Positions 26,141-36,229 of a DNA stretch of 64,000 nucleotides are shown here, one piece after another (the stretch's first letter is position 1; every line of letters starts with the position of its first letter). The DNA comes from Progne subis subis (Eukaryota > Chordata > Aves > Passeriformes > Hirundinidae). The DNA lies in contig JAKJHU010000030.1 in NCBI GenBank assembly GCA_022316685.1, positions 11,098,360 through 11,162,359 on the forward strand, in the 5' to 3' direction. Made by a program: the position numbers and the translations under genes. A model generated the notes under the pieces. It made no database searches and was not told the DNA's origin. It worked only from the letters and a program-made list of their open reading frames with translations.

Positions 26141-26599
26141 TAGCCAGGTAAGGACAGAGTCGCTAATCCATTTAGTGCAGCTTTATCAGAAAGTTTATAA
26201 AGCTTACATAAACAGATGTACATAATTCTAAGCTTATGATTACCAACAGACCAAAAGATTTATACTTTAAGCAACCATCTTTCACTGCCTCATATATTGT
26301 GGAGCTGCTGAAGATGGGGTTTAAATGTTTTTTTTATTGCAGAAAAATGATTAATATTTTAGATTTGGACATCTTCCCAAACTGGAGATACTCTAGCCAA
26401 TGGTGCACTTGTATTTCAATTCTCAGAAAAGTGGAAAGGTTTTGCTTGGTTATTACGGATTAATTTGCTATCCTTTGAGATATCAGATAGTTTTATGTCT
26501 ACTAATGTGGTTTTCTTTCATACTGCAGGTCAGCTATGGTGTTCTATGTGTAGCTATGACACACCAATTACTATTTAAGTCTGCAGTACTCCAAGTAGT

Positions 26600-26660
26600 G
26601 GGGTTTTGGTTTTTTGTTTTGTTTTGTGTTTTTTGGTTTGTTTGTTTTGTTTTTTTTTCC
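26600..26660. repeat. G/T-rich low-complexity tract
   Basis: The plus strand consists almost only of G and T with repeated tttg and ttttg words, ending in a T run. Similar tracts recur across the window, always strand-asymmetric. Confidence 0.9.
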
Positions 26661-27290
26661 TTTTTCAGGCAATTTACTTGATTTCTTCTGTTATTAATAC
26701 TGAGTAAGCCCCCATTGATGAGCAATTATCTACATCCCTGTCCACTGAATCTTACCCACCTAGCTGCTTCATCTCCTTAAACTGTCCTTGGACCAGACTA
26801 TTTAATATAAGTGTAAGAGTTCTTCCAATCTAACCTCTCAAGATGAAAATCTCTATCTTGTTTTTTGAACATATTGCTCTCTTCAGGTGATATATAAAGA
26901 TTAATAATTAGAGTCTGTGGGCCCCTCTGTTAAAAAAAATGTGCAAACAAAAACTAAAAAAATCGTCTAAAATTCTTACTAGTTTAGTACTCACTCTCAC
27001 CTGCTCAGTACCCTTTTATCTTACTTCACACCCTCTTCTAAAACCACATTTCAAGGCTTAAAAATTAGTCATCTTCTTTAACCAGTCACCATTTACATTT
27101 ACAATATAACTTTCCTACCAGCTGTGAGTCTTGCAGTACAAGGATCTAAACAGTTCAACTGTTACAGGACAGGATGATTGAAGTTAACACCTTTACTGCT
27201 TGAGTTTTTTAATAGCATTTCCTGTAAAGTACAGTATTTGTCATAGTAAAGAATAAAGGGCTGGGCAGCGGTTATAAGAATTTAATAACC

Positions 27291-27315
27291 AAATTCCTAT
27301 TTCAAATAGGAATTT
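27291..27315. repeat. Perfect 12-bp inverted repeat with 1-base centre
   Basis: The arms aaattcctattt and aaataggaattt are exact reverse complements separated by a single c. The loop is too short for an RNA hairpin of precursor size, so a chance palindrome or a symmetric protein-binding site are the main options. Confidence 0.9.
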
Positions 27316-28557
27316 CATCTGCCCACTTGAGAGCTGCACCTGAAAATATCTGAATGTGTTGGTTATTCCTGCCGTCTTGAGACTGTCCTCTTTCGTTTAT
27401 GGCATAAAAAGGTTTAATATGCTTGCATAGAGCAATTCATTGGAGAGAAATTATCATGGGGAACATCCCATGTCTCTGATCGGGTAGTAGTAAATGTTGC
27501 TAAATCCTCACTAATTAACTTCTGACTGGACATGTAACAAATAATTTCAATTGTTTTTAAGCAAAGGTCTTCTTTGTAAGGGTAAGATTATGTTATTTCT
27601 TGGCTAAACAAGAATAAAATGAAAATTGAACAATCAAAAAGCATTTTGGAGGGTGTAATTTGGTTGCAAAATAAGGCATTCTGAGAAATTTTTCAAAATG
27701 TGTTCAATATGTCAAGCAATAAATAACCTTCACACCTGATTTGTTTTAAATTAATAAAGTCTACTCTAGTTACCAGTTTGGAGTAAAATGAAACTGTTTC
27801 CCTACATAGTCAAAGCATCATAGATTTTAACAAATAGAGACACTCAAATAATTTTCACAGCTGTGAACTGAGTGATTTAATGATGCTGAAGAAAGGTAAG
27901 ATTGATTGAAAAACTCCAGAGTATATGCTGTCTCTTTCTCAGACGGCAGTGTGTAAATTGAAGACGGAAAGGTGGGCAAATGAAGAAATAAGAGAGCATC
28001 AATCAGTCCTTCACCAAACCCCTGTACTGCTGCTAGGTCTTTGTCTAACATGCCACTGTGTTGTCTGTAGGAAACAGAAGTGGAGTTCATTCTTGTCGAT
28101 AAATAGCTACAAAACCACCGAGCTGGTAAGGTGCCAGTCCGTTGCAAACTCTGACAGGTCTGTTCGTTGACATGTAGATGTTTACTTCAACACAATAAAT
28201 AGATTATACCATCACAAATTATACCCATTTTTGTTATATGTGGCCTACATCCATATTTTCTTAATCTATATAGATATTTTAATGAGGAAACACTTATCCT
28301 TTACACTGAGAAGAATTTTCTGTGCCTTTAAAAAAATACAGAACCCAAAATACCACATATAATTACAAGGTGAGTGTATATGAATAAACGTAATTGTCTT
28401 ATAAATACATATGCTGAAAATACTGTAAAATTTCTTAAATTATGGGGCTGTAAAACATTATCAGAGGACTAAAAGGATAGTTGAAACAAGTTAGAACAGA
28501 GTGAAATTAGTCTAGTATGTGTATTTTAGGCTAATACTAGCTTAAAATACATTTGTC

Positions 28558-28852
28558 TGTGTTGCGTTGTGTGGCAACAGTGATCTTCGTGTCCAGGGAG
28601 GTTACAACCACTGACAGGGAAACAGACGAGATGAGTCTTTGTTGTAAGCTCGAGAACCCATTTATTCCCCACCACCCTGGGCTGGGAAGGGGGTGAAGAT
28701 GAAGAGAGGTGAAGGTGAAGAGAGCGAGAGGACGAAGAGACAGAGCGGGGGCAGGTTCATGAGTCTTATAGGGTATTATAGGGGTGGGGTTTTCAAAGGA
28801 GGAGTTAACAAAGGTAAGATGACCTTAAAACGGGAGCACTCACAGGCCTGCA
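28558..28852 (-). mobile_element. ERVK-like solo LTR, leftward
   Basis: The left end, tgttgcgttgtgtggcaac, resembles the start of the LTR at 51979. On the minus strand a TATA box (rc of gagtcttata, 28761-28770) and an AATAAA signal (rc of tttatt, 28661-28666) are about 100 bases apart, as expected for an LTR promoter and R region. The centre is purine-rich, with repeated gaag and gagag words. The right end, near the gcctgca at about 28852, is approximate, and the element may continue to about 29088. No target-site duplication was identified. Confidence 0.6.
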
Positions 28853-29088
28853 AATTATTTCTTAATCACTTGTGATGAAGTACAGAAGCTGTATATATCT
28901 ATCTGCCTGAAGGACCGTCTCACGGGAAGGAGATCCAAATTTCATCTGTCCTAATCTTCTTTTTTGATAACAAGCAGCAGGTTCTAAGAAAATACAGGAG
29001 AATGGGGAATGAGAAAAGATAAAAGCATGTAGCTTCCAATAGTCAAATAAGTCAGGATTTCCTAAGCCAGAGGTGGCTTCTTGGCTAT
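28853..29088. other. Unassigned spacer between two LTRs
   Basis: About 236 bases between two leftward LTRs. This could be the remainder of the LTR on the left or unique DNA. No gene is supported. Confidence 0.4.
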
Positions 29089-29582
29089 TGTAATGCATTG
29101 CATGGGGATGGGTATAATTTTCTTCATAGCATCTCATATGGTGCACCAGCAGACTGATGACCTAAACACTGTTGTTAACACAATAATCTCTTAGTTATTG
29201 TTCAGCAGGGCATGGACAGCATCAAGCCCTTCTCTGATTCTCACTCTGCCTCACCAGAAAATACAGCCATGACAGATGACTCACAGTGGCCAAAGCAGCA
29301 TTCCAGACTATAGAGCAGCACGCTGACCATTAAAATTTGGGTAGTAGTTTTCCCTATGTTGTCATAAATCGAAGACTGGCTGGACATCTGTCTTCAGTGG
29401 TGAGTTATTCCTTTTGCAAAATGTGTTGGTGAGTCCCCTCCTTCTGTCTTCACTTATCAACCTCTTTGTCTAAACCTAGGAGTTTTTTCTCTCTGATCCT
29501 TCCAATTCTCTCTCCCATCCCATTGAGGGAGAGTGAGGGAGAGACTGGTGGTGCTTAGCTGTTTACTGGGGTTAACATGCCA
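29089..29582 (-). mobile_element. ERVL-type LTR (same family as 41111-41889), leftward, internally deleted
   Basis: The left end, tgtaatgcattgcatggg, followed by tataattttcttcatag, is the reverse complement of the 3' end seen at about 41840-41889. The right end, gtgcttagctgtttactggg followed by gttaaca, is the reverse complement of the LTR 5' start seen at 41111. The block aaacactgttgttaacacaa (about 29164) matches the gttatcaacacc region of the other copy. At about 494 bp the copy is shorter than the other one after removal of its insert, so it probably carries internal deletions. No target-site duplication was confirmed. Confidence 0.7.
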
Positions 29583-30330
29583 CAGGTGTTGTATATTCTA
29601 ACTCCCAATAGTTCATTTTAAGTTAATTTGCTCCCAATATTAATGACTCAGTGTTTCTCAATTAATATAATTAAGTAGATTTTTTTTCATTGTTTTAATC
29701 CGTACCTATCCAAAGGATTCTGTTTCCTGTGTTGTGAAGGGCAGATTTAAAACAGTGATCTGTGGAATCTAACAGCCATTTTAAGCATTTCTGTTCAGTT
29801 CTGGTAGGCTTTTAACATCAGTTTGCTACAGAGCCATCTGGGGAAAAAAAAAAAAAAAAAAAAAAAAAGAGAGAGACAACAGGGGAGGAAAAAGAGAAAA
29901 CAGAATAGAGATATTTACAAATACAGGAAAATGATGCATCACTCTTCATTCTGGGGAATGTAACAATTTCAACATCATTATATGGGCTCCCCATGCTCTA
30001 GTATCCATATCATGAATCTCTCATTTTTATCTCCCATTATTCAAATTAATGACTATTTTTCAATCCACATGAGTGATTACCCAAACGGGAAAGTCTTGCT
30101 TTCAGAAAAAAGTATTACTTTACCTGGATTTGAAAATTCACATGACACCAATATTCAATAAATTATTGTGATGCTCCTTTCTAATTTTATTATTATAACT
30201 ACTAAGTGATAATTTACCACTCAGTTGAGTAGAAGATGTATTTTAGTAGAAGATATATTGCTAAGCATGATTGGGTGAACAACACCAGACAACAAGGCTT
30301 ATTGTGTAAGATATATCCCTTTCTTTAGTA
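29583..30330. other. Unique AT-rich DNA
   Basis: No gene or repeat body was recognised. An A25 run at 29844-29868, followed by a short ga-rich stretch, is the only notable feature. Confidence 0.6.
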
Positions 30331-31417
30331 TGGAATATTTGATTTTTATGGCAAGGATTTTGTAGCAGGATGGGACTACAGGCTGTTAGAAGCTTCCCCT
30401 GTAGAGTCTGATGGAGCCAATGCCAGCCAGCTCCAAGACAGACCCACCATTGGCCAAGGCAGAGTCCAACAGGTACAGTGGCAACACCTCTAGGATAAAA
30501 GGTTTAGTAATGGGCAAAAAAAGGCACTGCACACTGGTAACCAGGAAAGAGGAGTGAGAATATGTGAGAAGAAAGAGTCCTGCAGACACCAAGGTCAGTG
30601 GAGAAGGAGGGGCAGGAGAGACAGAAGGTGCTCCAGGTGCTGTAGCAGATTCCTCTGGAGTCCATGGTTCAGTGCATGGTGAGGCAGCTGTGCCCCTGCA
30701 ATGCAGGGAGGATCACAGGGATGCAGAAATCCAACTGTAGCCCATGGAGGAGCCCATGACAGAGCAAGTGGAAGCTCAGAGGAGGCTGTGATCCTGCAAG
30801 AGGCTTACTCTAGAGCAGGGCCCTGGCAGGACCTGTGGACTCATGTAGACACAGGCCCATGCCAGAGCAACTTTGCTGGCAGGACTTGTGACCCTGCAGG
30901 GGATCCAAGCTAGAGTAGACTGTTCCTGACAGACTGGATCATGTGGAAGGGATTCACACTGGAGCAGTTTCTAAAGAACTGCAGCCTGGGAAGGAGTCAG
31001 GTGGGAGAAGTTTTAGGAGGGTCCCCACGCTGGAGCAGTGTGTGGAATAATGTGTGCAGTCCTTTCCCTGAAGAAGAAGGAGCAGCAGAGGCATGATGAG
31101 CTGACCACAGCCCACATACCCCATCCCCCTGCATTGTTACGGGGGAGAAGGAGGAGAAAAAAATGGGACTGAAGTCGTGCCTGGAAAGAGGGGAGAATTG
31201 AGGGGAAGTTGTTTTAAGATTTGGGTTTATTTCTCATCACCCTACTCTGATTTTATTATTAGGTGATTTTCCTAATTTTTCCCCATATTGAGTCTATTTT
31301 ATCCATAATGGTAACTGGTAGGTGATTTCTCCATGGCTTTATCTTAAGTTTTTCATTAAAATTTCTCTCCCCTATACAGCTTAGGAGGGGAATGAAATAA
31401 TGAATTTGGTGGGTTCT
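30331..31417 (+). mobile_element. 5' LTR of a decayed ERVL-type provirus
   Basis: The start region (about 30331-30420) aligns with the LTR at 44916, sharing the phrases ctgttagaag and tggccaaggcagagtc. A long R-like section (about 30690-31060) follows, made of imperfect repeats of the form ctggagcag...ctgcagcc. Next come the segments gtttatttctcatcacccta and tgagtctattttatccataa, and then the end phrase agcttaggaggggaatga. The LTR lies directly upstream of pol remnants in the same orientation, so it is best read as a 5' LTR. The exact 3' boundary is blurred after about 31405. Confidence 0.75.
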
Positions 31418-33578
31418 ATTGTGGTTTAAAAAACAGTCACAAAAGGGGGTTGTTCTGGGAAAATGTGTTCCAGTTTCCAGTGGACAGTTCCTCAGACCAA
31501 ATAGAAGGGCTGGTCTGACTTATTATTTTAATTCAGGAAGTTCTGAATCTTATTTCCAAGAGGTGAATTATGAATACTATGATGAGGACTATAGGGGCCT
31601 TGCCTCCAGCCAGGTGGAGGAAGAGATTAACCAATTTACTGGGCTGTGTGGACTGGATTCAATGGCCTGGCACATCAGACTCAGCTTGCTTTCACTTGAA
31701 AGGGCATCCTGTACACATAATTGACTGCCCCAAGTTGGAAACACATCCCTACCATCTGTCATGGACCAATCCAGACTGCACTGGAACAGGCTGAAGCTCT
31801 GGAACACCTGCAATACATTGATGACATCATCAAGGGCAACACAGCAGAAGACTCTTTGAGAAAGGGAAGAAAATCATCCAAATACTTCTGAAAGCTGCTT
31901 TTCTCATAAAATGAAACAATATAAATAGACCACACAAGAGATACAGATTTTAGGGATAAAAGGACAATATGGATGTGGGCAGATCCCAATGGATGTGATT
32001 AATAAAATGGCAACCTCTCCACCAACTAGCAAAAAGGAAACTCAAGCTTTCTTAAACTGTGGGCTTTTAGGGAATGCATATTCCAAATTATAGTTCTGAT
32101 TGTAAGCCCTCTCTATCAAGTGACCTATCAGAAGAAAAAATTCCGAAAGGGCCCTGAGAAACATGTAGCCTTTGAACAAAATATTTGGGAGATATTTCAT
32201 GCAGTAGTTCTTGGGCCAGTCCAGGCAGGAAAAGATATAAAATAATGTGGGCTATGCTACGTACTGGACAAATGACCCTATCTGGAGCCTCTGGAAGAGG
32301 CTTACTTCCTGATGGGAAGGGTTACTTGCTGATAAGTCCTGTTGTATTGTAGGAAAGCATCAGATATAGAAAGCAGCTCTGTGAGCTGTAGGTACTAAGC
32401 TGTATGTTTATTTGACAAGCTGCAGAAAAGCGAAGCTGAATCAGGCCAGTTTTCAGAAATGAAGGCCATCCAGCTGACTTTAGACACTGCTGACCAAAAC
32501 AAATGGCCAGTGCGCTATCTCTATATTGGCTGATGGTGGAATGCCCTGTGGGGATGTTTACAGCAAGGGAAACAGAGCAACTGACTGTGCAGAGGCAAAC
32601 CCATCTGGGCTGCTGCATTGTTGCAAGACATTGCTGTTTGTAAAAGTGCTTCATGCAGATGCCACTGAAAAACATCAGAACAACCAGTGGGTGGATCAGG
32701 CTCCTAAGATTGAAGTGGCTCAGGAGAATCTGGATTGCTGAATTATTTCTAGGACAGTGAGCCCATGACACCTATGGCTATCAAGGAAGAGATACACTAC
32801 AGAGACAGGCTCATGACCACATGGTGGAATTTAGGATGGACACCTGCACACATTATCCACGAACATGAGTGTTTCTGCAATCAAGCAAGAAAAATTGTTA
32901 AAGTCTCACTGGTATGCGGGACAGCGCTTGAAATCTTAGTATGTGGAGGCATGCTAGGCTGACTTTATCGCCCTCCTACGAACTTGCCGAGGGAAGCATG
33001 TGTTTACAGTGGTGGAAGCAACCACCTATGGCTGGAAGCATCTGCCATGTCCCACGTCACTGCCTAGAATGCTATCCTAGGGCCTTGACAAACAAGTCTT
33101 ATGGCAACATGGCACTGCAGAAACAACTGAGTCAGACAACTGGACTAATTTCTGAAACTTGATAGACACCTGGTCCAAAGAACACGGCATTGAGTGGCTA
33201 CATCACAAGCCCTATCACGCGTCGGCCTTCAGGAAAATTGAATTATAAAATGGACTGCTAAAGAATACACCAAGAGCAATGGGTGCTTGGACCTCCAAAC
33301 ATTGGGAAAAGCATTTTGCAAAAGCCACAGGGTTAGTCAACACTAGAGGATATCATGGACAGGATCAAGCTGTCCATGGCCTATCAGAATTTTTATGTAC
33401 TGAAGAAAGGGGTAAAGTCCCTTTAGTGCACATAAATATGTTGGGAAGATGGCTTGGGTTATACCTGCCTGTGATATAATCAGTCTGCCGGGCCTCTCAA
33501 TATTTATACTCGACCATTTATTCTCCATACCAGAGGTGATAAACAACACAAGAGGGAACGTGCAAGTATAAAATCAAC
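31418..33578 (+). pseudogene. ERVL-type pol remnant (reverse transcriptase, RNase H region, integrase)
   Basis: The region follows the LTR and translates, across several frames, into pieces of a retroviral Pol. The reverse-transcriptase catalytic tetrad YIDD is encoded at 31814-31825, followed in frame by about 60 residues of RT-like sequence. Integrase-like sequence is visible at about 32760-33475, including the segment around the last catalytic-type glutamate (codon 33240-33242), which is followed two codons later by a stop (33246-33248). Many frameshifts and stops break the frame, and much of the body is deleted. I recognised no gag, protease, dUTPase or env. The copy cannot make a functional polyprotein. 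Class assignment to ERVL rests on the linked LTR type and is an inference. Confidence 0.75.
31814..31825 (+). other. Reverse transcriptase YIDD active-site codons
   Basis: The codons tac att gat gac encode the YIDD box of retroviral reverse transcriptase, where the two aspartates bind catalytic metal. This is the clearest coding landmark in the provirus remnant. Confidence 0.8.
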
Positions 33579-33584
33579 CTCAAA

Positions 33585-33973
33585 TGTCACCCTGGTTTTT
33601 CTGAGTTTTTTAAAGCCTTTTGAATTTTCATAAAATGGAGTCAGACGTTTTAGCTACTGTACAATATTGGGAGCAGTTTCTACCTTTTTCTCACAGATGT
33701 AACGTAAACAAATCCTTGTTTTTCATTCTCTGTCCTTTGTTTGCATATTTCTAACCTGAAAACAATTGTAACTGACAGTTGGTCTAGCCACTTGGCTGAA
33801 TGGTGAAAAACCCCAGAAGCCAATCTTCGGCCAGACCCACAAATGTATAAAAAGTAAGAAATAAACAAGGAAGCTCTCTTTCCACCCTGACTCAGCTTGA
33901 GCTGGATCGGAGAAAGTCTCTGCCCTGCGAAAATCTCTCGTCTCGTGTGATTGCTTTGCATGTAAAGGTAACA
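33585..33973 (+). mobile_element. 389-bp ERV solo LTR nested in the provirus, with perfect 6-bp TSD
   Basis: The LTR begins tgtcaccctggtttttctga and ends catgtaaaggtaaca. It is flanked on both sides by CTCAAA (33579-33584 and 33974-33979). A 6-bp duplication is typical of class II (ERVK/alpha-beta type) integration. A TATA box (33846-33853) is followed by AATAAA (33860-33865) only six bases later, placing the polyadenylation signal upstream of the expected transcription start, as in retroviruses with a very short R. It interrupts flanking sequence that belongs to or abuts the older provirus, so it inserted later. The reverse-oriented copy at 13535-13926 is the same family. Confidence 0.88.
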
Positions 33974-34066
33974 CTCAAACATCTGTAATTATCTTGAACA
34001 CTTTGAAACAACAGCACCATGCACTGTATGACAAAAAGGACTGGCATGAGACAAAAAAGATTGCCA
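33974..34066. other. Short remnant between nested LTR and LTR fragment
   Basis: About 90 bases between the second TSD and the start of an LTR-like fragment. Probably internal or flanking DNA of the older provirus. Nothing specific was recognised. Confidence 0.4.
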
Positions 34067-34140
34067 TGGTTTGACTCCTACTGGCAACTAAGCAGCACAT
34101 TGTCAATGACTCTCGCCTTCCAAGATACCGATATGTATTT
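34067..34140 (+). mobile_element. Fragment of an ERVL-type LTR 5' end
   Basis: The phrase tggtttgactcctactggca, followed by actaagcagcac, matches the 5' start of the LTR family seen at 41111 and, reversed, at 29582. Only about 60-75 bases are recognisable. Its LTR type differs from the one at 30331, so it may be a separate insertion rather than the 3' LTR of the provirus. Confidence 0.5.
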
Positions 34141-36189
34141 TTTTAAGATGTGTGGGCTAGATTCAATCATGTACATCAGTGGTACATCAACATAAGTAAC
34201 CTAAGGTCGCCATGCCAGTTGTGGCTGTGCATTTTTATGATTTCAATTCAACAGAAACCCAAAAACTGCTCTAGGCATTGGCTCCTTCAGGCTCATGACA
34301 AAAAAAGAAATTATTTAAACTTGATAACTAGCACAATAATTGCCACACAAATGTTTTGCAAGCACAGAAACTTTATCAATATCAGACTCATTACATTATT
34401 TATGTTAAATTTGTCTCCTGTTTAAAAACATTTCATCAGCCTGCTGTTCTGTGTTGAAAATATAAGTCACTGCTAATTTAACTGCAAGGTTTTACTCTCC
34501 TTTTAGAAAGAAAAAAAAATGTTTTAAAAATAGTTTAGTTGTATCACACATACTCATCCAAATCCATCTGTCTCTGTAACACTAATGAAAAATCTTGGCT
34601 CAGAATTTAAGGAAAAAGCAAGAGGAGAGATTGGATGAGCACGCAGAAGAAAAACAAGAGCTACTTCTCCCTGTAGGTGAACAGAAAAAGGATATGGTTG
34701 AGCAAGAAGTGTGAAACTGAAATGAGATAAGGTTCATGTTGGAACTGCAGTAGAGAAACAGAGGGGAAATTCTGCCATTAGAAAAAAATAGGACAGAGAC
34801 AGGCTTGGAGGAAAACTGGTTGAAGAGCCTGCACTTAGTTAAAAACTTTCTTCTTCAGTGCCCAGAAGAGAATCAATTCATTTCAGGTCTCACTAGCCCT
34901 TGGCTGCCTGCCTCTACCTGTGACATCTGCTGCTTTGTGTGCCCACAGAGAGGCTGACAGCACAGAATAGTTATTAGTTGCTCTGGTAGCTCCAAAAGTA
35001 AGTATTCTTGTAGCTGGTGTAAAGGCTGGCTTCTTAATAATATTTAAAAGATTGGATGTGGACTTTTAAAATAAATCTCCCCATAATCCCCACTTTTACA
35101 TCATGATTATCTTTGAGTAGGAATTACAAATTGGACTCCTTTTGTGGGGAAGCAGACCAAGGGATACATCCTGAGTCTGTTCCTTTCACTAAGCCAATCC
35201 ATGGGACCAAAGAAGCAAATCTTCACAAAATGGCTACAATGAACATAAGTACTTCAGGGTCTGCTCTGCAAAGTGGATCCACACTCATTTCCTAATAAAA
35301 CACAGCTTTGGATTCCACTACTGCTAATCACCAGTATGATATCCTATCAAAATCTGCTTTCTTTTAGAAAGACATCAGTCTAAAGAAAGTCAGCATCAGA
35401 AGAACAAGTGAAAAACCTCTATTGAAACTATAATTAAGATTACACAGGGAAACTTAATTAGCAGATTCCCAGTGCAAAAACAAATATACATGCATCTTAT
35501 GTTTTGATGTTAAGATTTTCTTTGAGGATTCAGCTTCCCTTTTCCCTTCTTCCTAGGATCCCTTCTTCCTTCATGGATACGGCTCCCTTTTCAAATTGAT
35601 GCCTTATTTTCTTAGTGCAAAACATGACCTCACCTGACCTTTCCTGCACACTAGTCAGACCTACAGTGAAACTGACTTGTAGTTTACCTCATCTGGTATT
35701 TATTGATGCAGTACAGGGCTGCCTAATGGAAAACTGTGGCTTTTGCACATCAATATTATGGGGTATTGGATGATATTATTAGCACACAAATCAGCAGAAT
35801 ATAGACAATCTGGGCCAACAATGAAAAAAAGTTGGGTTAGCAGTGTAATTAATATTGCATAGCATATATTTCCTGATTTGCGACCATCTTCCTGAGTGCT
35901 TATAATTTTGGAAAGACAGATTTAGTAGACAACAGTGATGGTTACATTTTTAAAAGTTTGTTTACTGTAAACATGATACTACATCTGTGGCAAGACCAAG
36001 AAATAAACTGTGGTCTCTGGCAGATTGAAACTTCAAGACCTGTCTCCAACAACTTATTTGTTATTGTCATCTAGTTAGAGTAACATTATACAGCCAACTT
36101 TAATCCAGACAGTACTTTGTTACCTTATTTTTGAGTGTTTGAATTTTCCATACTAATATTTGTAAATGTCTTATATAGAATAAAAAAAA

Positions 36190-36229
<40 letters not shown>

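Larger units (their letters stand above)
23641..28557. other. Unique AT-rich DNA, about 5 kb
   Basis: No exon or repeat was recognised. The stretch 25300-25470 is complex, AT-rich and contains several TAAT/ATTA words. It has the look of a conserved non-coding element, but this cannot be shown without alignment. A 156-codon minus-strand frame (25670-26140) is listed separately. A 25-bp palindrome lies at 27291-27315 and a G/T-rich tract at about 26600-26660. Confidence 0.5.

Noticed and set aside
34067..34140. 3' LTR of the provirus that starts at 30331
   Set aside because: The fragment matches the LTR family at 41111, not the one at 30331, so it cannot simply be the matching 3' LTR.
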